Below, piece by piece: positions 42,002 to 50,722 of a stretch of 64,000 nucleotides of DNA. Position 1 is the stretch's first letter. Every line of letters begins with the position of its first letter. Source of the DNA: Ramlibacter lithotrophicus (GTDB taxonomy: Bacteria; Pseudomonadota; Gammaproteobacteria; Burkholderiales; Burkholderiaceae_C); assembly GCF_012184415.1 (NCBI RefSeq), contig NZ_VTOX01000002.1, positions 186,001 to 250,000 on the forward strand, in the 5' to 3' direction. A program made the position numbers and the translations under genes. Under the pieces are notes generated by a model. It was not told the DNA's origin. It did not search any database and worked only from the letters and a program-made list of their open reading frames with translations.

Positions 42002-42763
42002 TCAGGAAACGCGGGTATAGGGAAGCAGGAGCCAGCGCTCCAGGACGACCGTGGCCTGGTACACGAGCATGCCCAGCACGGCGATGAGGACCAGCACGGC
42101 GAACATCAGCGGCGTGTCCATCGTCCCTTGCGAGGCGATGACCAGCGCACCGAGACCCTTGCCGGCGGCGATGAACTCGCCGACCACGGCGCCGACCAGC
42201 GCCAGGACCACGGCGACGCGAAGGCCGGCGAGGATGCCCGGCAGGCCGGACGGGAGCTTGAGCCGCCACAGGGTCTGGGTGCGGGTCGCACCCAGCATCC
42301 GGAACAGTTCCAGCCGCTCGGCCGGCACCTGCTGCAGCGCCGTGAGCGTGTTCTCCATCAAAGGGAAGAAGCAGATCAGGGCCGTGATGACGACGGTGGA
42401 CGTCATGCCGAAGCCGAACCACACGATGAAGAGCGGCATCAGCGCCAGCTTCGGGACGACCTGGCTCACCACCACGTATGGCATCAGCAGCCCGCGCAAC
42501 AGCCGCGATTCCGCCATCGCGACGCCGGCCGCGAAGCCGATGACGCAGCCGGTCGCCAGGCCCAGCACCAGTTCCGTGGCGGTGGCGCGGATGTGCGGCC
42601 AGAAATAGCCGCTGGCGAGGCCGTTCCACAGGGACTTCGCCACCAGGGAGGGGGCGGGCAGTACCAGCGCCGAGAGGCCAAGGAACCGCGACGCGACTTC
42701 CCAAGCCGCCAGCAGCGTAGCCAGCAGCAGCAGCGAACCCAGGCGCAGTGCGGTGCCGTTCAT
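42002..42763 (-). CDS. ABC transporter permease (ThiX/SsuC-type)
   Basis: The 253-residue inner-membrane protein has about six helices and the EAA loop typical of the nitrate/taurine/ThiX permease family: LELFRMLGATRTQTLWRLKLPSGLPGILAGL. The N-terminal LSALVLPAPSLVAKSLW is characteristic too. It should pair with the ATPase encoded directly upstream (overlap ATGA, 42760-42763) and the THI5-like binding protein downstream. Together they import a thiamine precursor. The start at ATG 42763 matches family length. Confidence 0.92.
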   Translation of the reverse strand: MNGTALRLGSLLLLATLLAAWEVASRFLGLSALVLPAPSLVAKSLWNGLASGYFWPHIRATATELVLGLATGCVIGFAAGVAMAESRLLRGLLMPYVVVSQVVPKLALMPLFIVWFGFGMTSTVVITALICFFPLMENTLTALQQVPAERLELFRMLGATRTQTLWRLKLPSGLPGILAGLRVAVVLALVGAVVGEFIAAGKGLGALVIASQGTMDTPLMFAVLVLIAVLGMLVYQATVVLERWLLLPYTRVS

Positions 42764-43512
42764 GCCGCCACCATGTCCATGTGCATCGCCAGTCGCACCT
42801 GTGCGCAGCGGTGCACGAAGCCCTCGCTGGTGCGGGTGGCGGCGCCGCGCGGGCGCGGCAGGTCGACGCCGATGTGCTCCACGATGCGCCCCGCATCCAT
42901 CACCGCCACGCGATCGGCGAGGTACACCGCCTCGGCGATGTCGTGGGTGACGAACAGCACCGTGGTGCGGCGCTCGCGGCACATGTGCAGCAGGTCGTCC
43001 TGCAGTTCCTCGCGCGTGATCGCGTCCAGTGCCGCGAACGGCTCGTCCAGCAGCAGCAGCGCCGGCTCCAGGATCAGCGCCCGCGCCAGCGCGACGCGGC
43101 TTTGCTGCCCGCCCGACAACTGGCGCGGATAGTGACCGGCATGCGCAGCCAGCCCCAGCTGGGCGAGCAACTGCTGCGCGCGCTCCGTTTCGGCCGGCGT
43201 CGGCCGGTGCTGCAGCGACACCGGCAGCAGCACGTTGTCCAGGACACGGTGCCATTCCAGGAGCGTCGGAGACTGGAAGACGAAGCCGAGGCGGGGCCCG
43301 GGCGCACGCAGCTCGGCGTCCTGGAAGGTGATGTGTCCCTGGTCGGGATGCAACAGCCCCGCCGCGAGCTTCAGCAGCGTGGTCTTGCCGCAGCCGCTGC
43401 GACCCACCAGGCAGTGGAACTCGCCTTCGCCGACGTCCCAGTCGACGCCTTGCACCACCGGCGGCCAGCCGGGAAAGGTGTAGCCCACCTGCCGCATCGC
43501 GAGGAACGTCAC
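42760..43512 (-). CDS. ABC transporter ATP-binding protein (ThiZ/SsuB-type)
   Basis: The 250-residue ATPase has Walker A GRSGCGKT (37-44), Q-loop Gln80 in FVFQSPTLLEW, signature LSGGQ (132-136), Walker B LLLLDEP and a switch His in THDIAEA. The pattern is that of nitrate/taurine/ThiZ importers. Translation starts at GTG 43512, overlapping the luxC-like stop (GTGA, 43509-43512), so the transporter genes are translationally coupled to the reductase genes. An ATG five codons inside is a weaker option. Confidence 0.93.
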   Translation of the reverse strand: MTFLAMRQVGYTFPGWPPVVQGVDWDVGEGEFHCLVGRSGCGKTTLLKLAAGLLHPDQGHITFQDAELRAPGPRLGFVFQSPTLLEWHRVLDNVLLPVSLQHRPTPAETERAQQLLAQLGLAAHAGHYPRQLSGGQQSRVALARALILEPALLLLDEPFAALDAITREELQDDLLHMCRERRTTVLFVTHDIAEAVYLADRVAVMDAGRIVEHIGVDLPRPRGAATRTSEGFVHRCAQVRLAMHMDMVAA

Positions 43513-44984
43513 CCCTGGTCCTCCTGCGCGTACGGCGCAAAGCGATCGGCCGCGCGTTCGGCGGACTGCTCGATCTCCACCAGGCGCACCAGGTCCAGCA
43601 GGTTGAAGCGGCCGTCGTGGTGCCAGCCGGCCTCTGGCGCCGTCATCGAACCGATCGCCGCGACGCGGGTGACCCCGGCGCGTCCCAGCAGCGCCGCGAT
43701 CCGGAACAACTCCCCCGGCTCGGCCGCCACACCGGCCGTCTGCAGGAAGGCCGCATGCGGCTCGACCAGCGCGACCACCTCGTCGAGTCGATCGACCGCC
43801 ACCACCTGGATGCAGCGGTGCGCGGCGGTGGGCGACAGCGGCTGAGGCGCGTCGGCACAGGCGACGGCCCACTGCGCTTGTTCTCCGCCCAGCAGCTCGA
43901 AGCCGGCGGCGGACAGCGCCCGCAATTCCGCCGACTGGCGCCAGCCGGCGATCGCCTGCGCGTCCTCCAGCGCCAGGGCGCGGCGCGGATGGCGCCGCTG
44001 CAGGTTGGCCAGTTCGCCGGCCAGGTACTGCGCGAACTCGCGCGGCGCCACGCGCCCGCCCCGCTCCACGTAGAACAGGTGCGGCGAATAACAGCCTTGC
44101 TGCTCCCAGCGCACGATGTCGTGGGCCGCCAGGCGCGCCGTCGCCGGCGCCCGTTGCGTGTCGAGCGCCGCGCGGGAGACCAGTCCGAACCCCAGCTTGT
44201 GGCCATACGGCAGGAAGCGGGTCGTGACCGGCAACTGCCTGCGCACTTCGTCCACCGCGTGGTTGCTGCCATAAGCCAGCACGGTGTCGGCCTCGCCGAA
44301 CAGCGCCGAGGCCGCACCGGCGTCCGCTCCGCCTTTCCACCAGACGATGGCGAAGCATTCGGCGAGCGGCGGATGCACCTCGGCCAGGAGTCGCGCGAAC
44401 AGGCTCGCGAACAGCGGCTCGGCGCTGGGCAATTTGCCGACGTTGCCGGCCTTGACCAGCAGCCCGCACACCAGGCTCCACAGCGGCAGCGCCGGTACGT
44501 TGCCGGCCCAGTTGTGCACCAGCAGCGCCGGGCCGAAGGCGCGGACGGCGCCGCCTTTCGCGGCCGGCTGGAATTCGTCGAGCACCTTGGGATTGGCGAA
44601 GTCCTCGGCGACGAAGCGATGCAGTTGCGGCGCGCGGAAGGTCCTGAGGTAGGACGCGAGGCCCAGCCGCACCATCTCCGCGTCGTAGCCCGTGACCGCG
44701 GGCAGCAGCCGCTCGGCTTGCTGCCGATACGGATCCGCTGGGTCGAGCAGGCGCGCGACGGCACGGTCGACGATCGCGATGATTTCCGACACCGGCAAGG
44801 GCTGCAGGTGCTCGCGCGCTGCCGCCCTCACCCGCCGCGCCAGCGCGCGCATCTGCTCGCCGGTGAGCACCGGCACGTCAACTTCGACGCGCTCCACGCC
44901 GCTGCCGAAGCCAAGCGCATGCCACTGCACCTCGTGGGCGGCCAGGCCAGGGAGCCAGCCCGCGGTGACGCGGCGCCCGTTCAT
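43509..44984 (-). CDS. LuxC-family acyl-CoA/acyl-protein reductase in a thiamine operon
   Basis: This 491-residue LuxC-type NADPH-dependent reductase has a Rossmann part with VRAFGPALLVHNWAGNVPALPLWSL and GKLPSAEPLFASLFA, and the acyl-accepting Cys298 in WEQQGCYSPHLFYVE, matching the active-site Cys of bacterial luminescence LuxC. It reduces an acyl thioester to the aldehyde. Here it has no lux partners except the LuxE homologue encoded directly upstream (4-bp ATGA overlap) and is followed by ABC importer genes. In a TPP-regulated operon it may reduce a carboxylate related to the thiamine pyrimidine or thiazole; the true substrate is unknown. Confidence 0.88.
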   Translation of the reverse strand: MNGRRVTAGWLPGLAAHEVQWHALGFGSGVERVEVDVPVLTGEQMRALARRVRAAAREHLQPLPVSEIIAIVDRAVARLLDPADPYRQQAERLLPAVTGYDAEMVRLGLASYLRTFRAPQLHRFVAEDFANPKVLDEFQPAAKGGAVRAFGPALLVHNWAGNVPALPLWSLVCGLLVKAGNVGKLPSAEPLFASLFARLLAEVHPPLAECFAIVWWKGGADAGAASALFGEADTVLAYGSNHAVDEVRRQLPVTTRFLPYGHKLGFGLVSRAALDTQRAPATARLAAHDIVRWEQQGCYSPHLFYVERGGRVAPREFAQYLAGELANLQRRHPRRALALEDAQAIAGWRQSAELRALSAAGFELLGGEQAQWAVACADAPQPLSPTAAHRCIQVVAVDRLDEVVALVEPHAAFLQTAGVAAEPGELFRIAALLGRAGVTRVAAIGSMTAPEAGWHHDGRFNLLDLVRLVEIEQSAERAADRFAPYAQEDQG

Positions 44985-46069
44985 GCGGCCGCCTTCAGGA
45001 ATTCCTCGACGGCGAGCGAGCAACCCTTGGCCTGGGCGCCTTGCGCACGCCCCAGCAGCAGGAAGCCGTTCGCCGTCGCCACGCCGACGTCCTCGGTCAG
45101 GATGGTGGTGACCGAGTTGTAGTTGGCCAGGTCGCAGTGCACCAGGATGCCGCGCTCGCCGGACGCCACTTCGCGGCCGGTGAGCGGATCGACCACCCGC
45201 GAGCGGATCCAGTGCGGCCCCGATTTCACCGACGGCACCACGGCGTTGCCGTCGTCGTAGAACTGGCTGCTCAGCTCCGTCATGCCGTACATGTTGATGC
45301 AGCGCTCGCGCGGCACGCCGAACGCCTGCGCCAGCGAGTCGTAGAACTCCTCGAAGTCGAGCTGGCGCGACTGCTTCTTGTAGCCGCCGGTGTCCAGGAT
45401 GCGGCTGCCGGCGGGCAACCGGAATTCGCGGCCGGCCGCCTTCAGTTCGTCCATCAGGTGCACGAAGCTGTAGCTCGCGCCCAGCAGCGCATACGGCTCG
45501 CCGCTGCGCTGCGCCTGCGCCAGCGCTTCGGTGACGCCGGAGGTGTCAAGCCCCTGCGCGCCGACGAAGTGCGCGCTGCCCGCCGCGCCGAACTCCTGCA
45601 GCGCGTACTGCAGGTAATGCGCCAGCGACGAATTGGGCATCGCCGCCTCGTCCGGGAACAGGATCCCCATGCGGATGCGCCCGGCGCCTTGCATGAAGCG
45701 CCGTTCGAAGTTGCCGCGAAACGACGCGTTCCACACCGAGAGATCCGGGTGCCAGTTGCGGCCCTTCAGCTCTCCGCGGGTCGTGCCGCTGGTCATGAAC
45801 ACGCGCTCGCAGCCGGCTGTCGGCTCGCAGCTGAGCGTCAGGTCCTTGAAGCCGTCGATCGGCACCGCCGGAATCTCGCGCCAGCCTTTCACCTTGCGCG
45901 GCGTGACGCCGCGCGCCTGGCAGAAGCGGCGGAACGGCTCGTTGCAAGCATGCTGGTGCGCGAACACCCGCAACGCCATCGTGTCGAAGTCCGCGTCGCT
46001 GCAACCATCCTGCGCGATGAAGGCGAGCAGGTCCGCGATCATCTGCGACGTGGCGGGCGATGCGGCCAT
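44981..46069 (-). CDS. LuxE-family acyl-protein synthetase in a thiamine operon
   Basis: The 362-residue protein belongs to the ANL-related LuxE family. It has DTMALRVFAHQHACNEPFRRFC near the start, IPAVPIDGFKDL, the nucleotide loop FMTSGTTRGE at 91-100, NMYGMTELSSQFYDD and a C-terminal DVGVATANGFLLLGR that replaces the usual hinge. LuxE activates a carboxylic acid as acyl-AMP, carries it as an ester and hands it to LuxC. It begins 8 bp after thiD and overlaps the luxC-like gene by ATGA. Together they form an ATP/NADPH carboxylic-acid reductase. Start ATG 46069 was chosen for family length. Confidence 0.88.
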   Translation of the reverse strand: MAASPATSQMIADLLAFIAQDGCSDADFDTMALRVFAHQHACNEPFRRFCQARGVTPRKVKGWREIPAVPIDGFKDLTLSCEPTAGCERVFMTSGTTRGELKGRNWHPDLSVWNASFRGNFERRFMQGAGRIRMGILFPDEAAMPNSSLAHYLQYALQEFGAAGSAHFVGAQGLDTSGVTEALAQAQRSGEPYALLGASYSFVHLMDELKAAGREFRLPAGSRILDTGGYKKQSRQLDFEEFYDSLAQAFGVPRERCINMYGMTELSSQFYDDGNAVVPSVKSGPHWIRSRVVDPLTGREVASGERGILVHCDLANYNSVTTILTEDVGVATANGFLLLGRAQGAQAKGCSLAVEEFLKAAA

Positions 46070-46077
46070 GGCGCGCC

Positions 46078-46920
46078 TCAGGCCAGCGGCCGCAGGTGCA
46101 TGGCCTGCGGCGCCCACGAGTGATTCAGCGGGCCGCTGCCGGCGCCGGTGCGCACGTCGGCACCCGCCTGCAGCGCGCCGCGCACGTACTCGCGCGCGCG
46201 TTGCACGGCTTCGGGCAACGCCGTACCGAGCGCCAGATGCGACGCGATCGCGCTCGACAAGGTGCAGCCCGTGCCGTGGGTGTTGGGGCTGTGGATGCGC
46301 GCGCCACGCATCCAGCATGGCTCGCCATCGCGTTCCAGCAGCAGGTCGCTCACGATGTCGCCGGTCAGGTGCCCGCCCTTGACCAGCACCGCCGGGGCGC
46401 CCATCTCCAGCAACTGGCGCGCCGCAGCTTCCATGTCGGCTTCGTTGCCCAGCGGCCGGCCCACCAGCAGCGCCGCTTCGTCCAGGTTGGGCGTGATCAC
46501 CAGCGCCTTCGGAAAGAGCTCGCGCACCAGGACCGAAACGGCGTCCTCGCCGATCAGCACCGCGCCGCTGGTGGCGATCATCACCGGGTCCAGCACGACG
46601 CGCTGCAGGCGATGGCGCTCGATGGCGGCAGCCACGGTGCGCACGATCTCGGGAGCGTGCAACATGCCGATCTTCACGGCGTCGACGCCGATGTCCTCCA
46701 CCACCGCGTCGATCTGGTCGGCGAGCATCTGAGGCGGCACGCCGTGGATGGCGCGCACGCCGGTGGTGTTCTGCGCGGTGAGCGCCGTGATCGCCGTCAT
46801 GCCGTAGCAGCCGAGCGCCGCGATGGTCTTCAGGTCGGCCTGGATACCGGCGCCGCCGCCGCTGTCGGAGCCGGCGATCGACAGCACGCGCGGGTACTGG
46901 AAGTGGGGGGCTGGTTTCAT
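46078..46920 (-). CDS. thiD: Hydroxymethylpyrimidine (phosphate) kinase
   Basis: The 280-residue ribokinase-like ThiD has VLSIAGSDSGGGAGIQADLKT, GCYGMTAITALTAQNT, VLDPVMIATSGA, ITPNLDEAALL, VLVKGGH and the anion hole NTHGTGCTLSSA. It phosphorylates HMP and HMP-P to the diphosphate used by ThiE. It is the first gene after the TPP riboswitch; about 80 bp separate the aptamer from ATG 46920. The start is set by the family N-terminus; 24 codons upstream in frame belong to the leader. Unlike the usual thiCOGE-type operons of Burkholderiales, luxE- and luxC-like genes follow. Confidence 0.95.
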   Translation of the reverse strand: MKPAPHFQYPRVLSIAGSDSGGGAGIQADLKTIAALGCYGMTAITALTAQNTTGVRAIHGVPPQMLADQIDAVVEDIGVDAVKIGMLHAPEIVRTVAAAIERHRLQRVVLDPVMIATSGAVLIGEDAVSVLVRELFPKALVITPNLDEAALLVGRPLGNEADMEAAARQLLEMGAPAVLVKGGHLTGDIVSDLLLERDGEPCWMRGARIHSPNTHGTGCTLSSAIASHLALGTALPEAVQRAREYVRGALQAGADVRTGAGSGPLNHSWAPQAMHLRPLA

Positions 46921-46999
46921 CGGGCTTCCTTCGCGACCACGGGTCAGGTGCTCCGAAGGCAGCCCCGGCGCGGTGGATGCCCGGCCAGGCAAGAGGCTC

Positions 47000-47072
47000 T
47001 TCTTCCGCCGGTATGAACCGGTTCAAGTTCACGGGTTTCTCTCAGCACGCTGCGCGTACACCCCGGAGCGTC
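47000..47072 (-). ncRNA. TPP riboswitch (THI element)
   Basis: Read on the minus strand, the leader carries the conserved THI blocks in order: GGGGT near 47063-47059, CTGAGAG at 47044-47038, AACCCGTGAACTTGAACC at 47037-47020, GGTTCATACCGGCGGAAGAA at 47020-47001. These match the CUGAGA, ACCUGAUC-like and GGUUAAUACCGGCGUAGGGA motifs that bind TPP. It should switch off the ten-gene operon that begins with thiD when TPP is plentiful. The base pairing was judged by eye. Confidence 0.93.
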
Positions 47073-47155
47073 GCCATTCTCGCACGGCCTTGGCCGGCCG
47101 GGAACGCCAGCGGGGCCGCCGTGGTCTTTCGGCCCGCAAGGGCGGCAGCGCGGGT

Positions 47156-47169
47156 TTGCGCCAGATCAA
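47156..47169. promoter_or_regulatory. FNR/ANR-like box in the divergent thi/GntR region
   Basis: TTGCG-CCAG-ATCAA; on the minus strand TTGAT-CTGG-CGCAA. The consensus is TTGAT-N4-ATCAA, so one half-site is perfect and the other has two changes. It lies between the TPP riboswitch (47072) and the catabolic-operon operator (47214), and could tie either unit to oxygen status. Confidence 0.35.
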
Positions 47170-47213
47170 ACATCCTTCGCGACCGCGGACTACCTCCGTT
47201 GACCGCGACGGTG

Positions 47214-47227
47214 CTCTGTATACAGAG
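47214..47227. promoter_or_regulatory. Palindromic operator for the FCD/GntR regulator
   Basis: CTCTGTATACAGAG is a perfect 14-bp palindrome around the TGTATACA core that FCD-type GntR regulators recognise. It ends 49 bp before the regulator's start codon. TTGACC at 47199-47204 could be a nearby -35 box, so binding would block the promoter. Confidence 0.65.
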
Positions 47228-47275
47228 TGCAGTACGCCAACAACAGCGCCGCCCGCCGGCCACCGAGGTCCCGCC

Positions 47276-47956
47276 TTGCCCCCGCTCCTGAATCCCGTCA
47301 AGCGTCCGGTCGCCCTGGGCGACCTGGTCTATGCCTCCCTGCAGCAATACCTGCGCAGCGGCGCCGTCGCGCCCGGCCAGCCGCTGCAGGAAGTGCACGT
47401 CGCCGAGATGCTGGGGGTGTCGCGCACGCCGGTGCGCGAGGCCATGATGCGGCTGGCCAGCCAGGGCCTACTGAACGCGGACGGCCGCAGCTTTTCCGTG
47501 CCGGAGCTCACGCTGGCCGACGTCGACCACATCTACGAGGTGCGCTTCCTGATCGAGCCGGAAGCGCTGCGCGCCGTCGCCGCGGCGGCGGCCGACCGCG
47601 CCGTGCGCGCGCCCATCGACGAAGCGCTGGCGGCGGCGGTGGCCGCCCACAAGGCCGACGACGCCGAAACCTTCCGTGAAGCGGCGGCTGCGTTCCGCGT
47701 GGCGTGGCTGGCGCTGGTGCCGAATCCGCGGCTGGTGCGGGTGGTCGAGCAGTACTCCGACCACATGCAGCACATCCGCGCCATGACCCTGGGCGATCCC
47801 AAGGTGCGCTGGATCGTGCTCAAGGGCCTCAAGCAGATCGCCATGGCACTGGCCAAGGGCGATGGCGACGCAGCCGCAGCCGCCATGCACGAGAACCTGC
47901 GGCAGGCAAAGAAGGCATTCATCCGGGCCTCGGGGCTCGACAAGGACGCAGCGTAA
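47276..47956 (+). CDS. GntR-family regulator with FCD domain
   Basis: The 226-residue regulator has a winged HTH at about 12-75 (LGDLVYASLQQYLRSGAVAPGQPL, VAEMLGVSRTPVREAMMRLASQGL) and an all-helical FCD ligand domain (about 85-215: DVDHIYEVRFLIEPEALRAV). FCD regulators usually repress catabolic operons and let go when an acid or acyl-CoA ligand binds. The start is TTG 47276 with GAGG seven bases before; an ATG is not available. A perfect palindrome lies 49 bp upstream. Its stop overlaps the thiolase start (TAATG), so it is the first gene of the catabolic operon. Confidence 0.9.
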   Translation: MPPLLNPVKRPVALGDLVYASLQQYLRSGAVAPGQPLQEVHVAEMLGVSRTPVREAMMRLASQGLLNADGRSFSVPELTLADVDHIYEVRFLIEPEALRAVAAAAADRAVRAPIDEALAAAVAAHKADDAETFREAAAAFRVAWLALVPNPRLVRVVEQYSDHMQHIRAMTLGDPKVRWIVLKGLKQIAMALAKGDGDAAAAAMHENLRQAKKAFIRASGLDKDAA

Positions 47957-49161
47957 TGGACTACCAGGCAGAAATCCCCTACGGCGCCTACTGGAGCACG
48001 CCGTTCACGCGGTGGCAAGGCTCCTTCGCCAACCTGCACAGCGTCGAGTTCGCGGCCCACGTGGCGCGGCTGGAACTCGCGCGGCGCAAGATCGACCCCC
48101 AGGTCTTCGATTACGGCGTGCTGGGCTTCTCGGTGCCGCAGAAGCACTCGTTCTTCGGCCTGCCCTGGCTCACCGGGCTGGTCGGCGCAACCGGCGTCGG
48201 CGGTCCGACGCTGATGCAAGCCTGTGCCACCGGCGTGCGCAGTCTGCTCGCGGGGGCCCAGGAGATCGAGGTCGGCCTTGCCACCACGGCACTGGTCCTC
48301 AACTGTGACCGCACGTCGAACGGCCCGCACCTGTACTACCCCAACCCGCGCGGCCCCGGCGGCACCGGCGCCGCCGAGGACTGGGTGATGGACAACTTCG
48401 GCTGCGACCCGCTGGGCGGCCACTCGATGCTGGCGACCGCGGAGAACGTGGCGAAGAAGCACGGTTTCACCACCGCCGAGCAGCACGAGGTCGTGCTGCG
48501 CCGCGAAGAGCAGTACCGCGAGGCGCTGGCCGACGGCGCGGCCTTCCTGCGCCGCTTCATGACCCTGCCGTTCGAAGTGCCGGCGCCGGGCTACAAGAAG
48601 ACGGCCGGCATCCTGGAAGGCGACGAAGGCGTGTCGCAGTCGACGGCCGAAGGCCTCGCGAAACTCAAGCCGGTGCTGCCCGGCGGCACCGTCACCTTCG
48701 GCGGTCAGACGCATCCGGCCGACGGCAACGCGGCGATCGTGCTCACCACCCGGCATCGGGCGCGCGAGCTCGCCGCCAACCCGAAGATCGCCGTGCGGCT
48801 GCGCGGCTTCGGCCAGGCCCGGGCGGCACTTGCGTACATGCCCGAAGCCACGGTGCCGGCGGCGCAGCGCGCGCTGGCGCAAGCCGGCAAGCGCGTCGAG
48901 CAGATGACGGCGATCAAGACCCACAACCCGTTCGCGATCAACGACCTGCTCTTCGCGAAGGAAAACGGCGTGGACTGGCGGACCATGAACAACTTCGGCT
49001 GCTCGCTGGTGTGGGGCCATCCGCAGGCGCCGATGGGAACCCGCGCGATCATCGAGCTGATCGAGGAACTGGCGCTGCGCGGCGGCGGCTGGGGCCTGTT
49101 CACCGGCTGCGCCGCGGGCGACACGGCGATGGCGCTGGTCCTCGAGGTCTGCGATGCCTGA
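47956..49161 (+). CDS. Thiolase-family acyl-CoA acyltransferase
   Basis: The 401-residue thiolase has active-site Cys90 in LMQACATGVRSL, then a C-terminal half with NNFGCSLVWGHPQAPMGTR (the GHP motif) and TGCAAGDTAMALVLEV (second Cys). Sequence details fit biosynthetic/degradative thiolase relatives found in catabolic clusters rather than PhaA. It cleaves a 3-oxoacyl-CoA with CoA, or condenses the reverse. It overlaps the GntR stop (TAATG) and the ligase start by 8 bp. Confidence 0.9.
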   Translation: MDYQAEIPYGAYWSTPFTRWQGSFANLHSVEFAAHVARLELARRKIDPQVFDYGVLGFSVPQKHSFFGLPWLTGLVGATGVGGPTLMQACATGVRSLLAGAQEIEVGLATTALVLNCDRTSNGPHLYYPNPRGPGGTGAAEDWVMDNFGCDPLGGHSMLATAENVAKKHGFTTAEQHEVVLRREEQYREALADGAAFLRRFMTLPFEVPAPGYKKTAGILEGDEGVSQSTAEGLAKLKPVLPGGTVTFGGQTHPADGNAAIVLTTRHRARELAANPKIAVRLRGFGQARAALAYMPEATVPAAQRALAQAGKRVEQMTAIKTHNPFAINDLLFAKENGVDWRTMNNFGCSLVWGHPQAPMGTRAIIELIEELALRGGGWGLFTGCAAGDTAMALVLEVCDA

Positions 49162-50722
49162 AGCGCTGGCGGACTGGCTGGGGCAGGTGGCGGGGCGCGC
49201 GCCGCACCGCGTGGCGATCCGCGCCGGCACGCGCGACTGGACCTATGCGGAGTTGGCCGCCGAGGCGAACCGGCTCGCATCGGCGCTCGCCGCCAGCGGC
49301 GTCGGGCGCAGCAGTTGCGTCACGCTCCTCGACCTGAACGGACCGGCCACGATCGCCCTGCTCTTCGCCTGCGCGCGGGTCGGTGCGCTCTTCATGCCGC
49401 TGAACTGGCGGCTCGCCGTGCCGGAGCAGCAGCAGATGCTCGCTGACTGTCCGCCCGACCTGCTGTTCGTCGGCGAGGGCTTCCTGGCGCAGGGTGCGAG
49501 CCTGGCGGCCGCGCAACCGGGCGCGACGCCGGTGGCTCTGAACGGCACGCCGCCGGCCGGCTGGCTGCGCTACGGCGACTTCCTCGCGCGAGCCGTCGGC
49601 GCGCCGCCGATCGACGCGGACGTGGGACCCGAAACGCCATTGCTGATCTGCTACACGTCGGGCTCCACCGCCACGCCCAAAGGCGTGCTGCTGTCGCAGC
49701 AGGCCCTGGCCGCCAACGCCGACCACAGCGTGCAGCTGCATGGGATGACGGCGCAGGACGTGGTGCTGACGACGCTGCCGCTGTTCCACGTCGGCGGCTT
49801 GAACAACCAGACGACGCCGGCGCTGCGCAGCGGCGCCACCGTCGTCCTGCACCCGAAGTTCGATGCCGACGCGACCTTCGACGCGATCGAACGCGAGCAC
49901 GTAACGCTCACGGTGCTGGTGCCGGCGCAGCTCACGGTGATGATGGCGCATCCGCGCTGGGCGCAGGCCGACCTGTCGAGCCTGCGCATGATCACCACCG
50001 GATCGACCATCGTGCCGCAGCACGTGATCCGGGCGGTGCACGAGCGCGGCATTCCGCTGGTGCAGATCTACGGCTCGACCGAGACCAGCCCGATCGCGGC
50101 CTGCCTGCGGCCCGAGGACGCGCGGCGCAAGGCCGGTTCCACCGGACGCGCGGCGGCCCACTGCGACCTGCGCATCGTCGACGAGGCCGATCGCGAAGTC
50201 GCGCAAGGCGAGCCGGGCGAGATCCTGGTGCGCGGCCCCAACGTCATGCTCGGTTACTGGCGGCGGCCCGAAGCCAGCGCCAAGGCGCTGGCCGGCGGCT
50301 GGTTCCACAGCGGCGACATCGGCCACCTCGACGCCGACGGCTGCTTGTGGGTCGACGGCCGCAAGACCGACATGATCATCTCGGGCGGCGAGAACATCGC
50401 GCCGGCCGAGATCGAGAACCTGCTGCTCGAATCCGCCCGCGTGGCCGAAGCCTCCGTGGTCGGCGTGCCCGACCCGCGCTGGGGCGAGCGGGTCGTGGCC
50501 GTCGTCGCGGCCCGGGAGCCCGGGGCGCTGAACGCCGAAGGCGTTCTGGCGCTGCTCGACGGCCGGCTGGCGCGCTACAAGCATCCCAAGCAGGTGCTGC
50601 TGGTGCCCGAACTGCCCAAGACCGCGCTGGGCAAGGTGCGCAAGGAAGCCGTGCGCCAGCTCGTCGCCGCCCGCGCAGCGGAGCTCGTCACGCCACGGAC
50701 CACCGCCGGGGCCACGTCATGA
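49154..50722 (+). CDS. AMP-dependent acyl-CoA synthetase
   Basis: The 522-residue ANL-superfamily ligase has the P-loop YTSGSTATPKGVLLS, IYGSTETSPIA, the hinge region HSGDIGHLDADG, SGGENIAPAEIEN and C-terminal catalytic Lys in PKTALGKVRKEA. It activates a carboxylic acid as acyl-AMP, then makes the CoA ester. The substrate class (medium-chain, aromatic or branched) cannot be fixed. It overlaps both neighbours (8 bp with the thiolase, ATGA with hyuA), which fits an entry step of the CoA pathway. Confidence 0.93.
   Translation: MPEALADWLGQVAGRAPHRVAIRAGTRDWTYAELAAEANRLASALAASGVGRSSCVTLLDLNGPATIALLFACARVGALFMPLNWRLAVPEQQQMLADCPPDLLFVGEGFLAQGASLAAAQPGATPVALNGTPPAGWLRYGDFLARAVGAPPIDADVGPETPLLICYTSGSTATPKGVLLSQQALAANADHSVQLHGMTAQDVVLTTLPLFHVGGLNNQTTPALRSGATVVLHPKFDADATFDAIEREHVTLTVLVPAQLTVMMAHPRWAQADLSSLRMITTGSTIVPQHVIRAVHERGIPLVQIYGSTETSPIAACLRPEDARRKAGSTGRAAAHCDLRIVDEADREVAQGEPGEILVRGPNVMLGYWRRPEASAKALAGGWFHSGDIGHLDADGCLWVDGRKTDMIISGGENIAPAEIENLLLESARVAEASVVGVPDPRWGERVVAVVAAREPGALNAEGVLALLDGRLARYKHPKQVLLVPELPKTALGKVRKEAVRQLVAARAAELVTPRTTAGATS

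Noticed and set aside
43509..46069. Bioluminescence (lux) operon
   Set aside because: Only LuxC and LuxE homologues are present; luxA, luxB, luxD and luxG are absent and the operon is under a TPP riboswitch.
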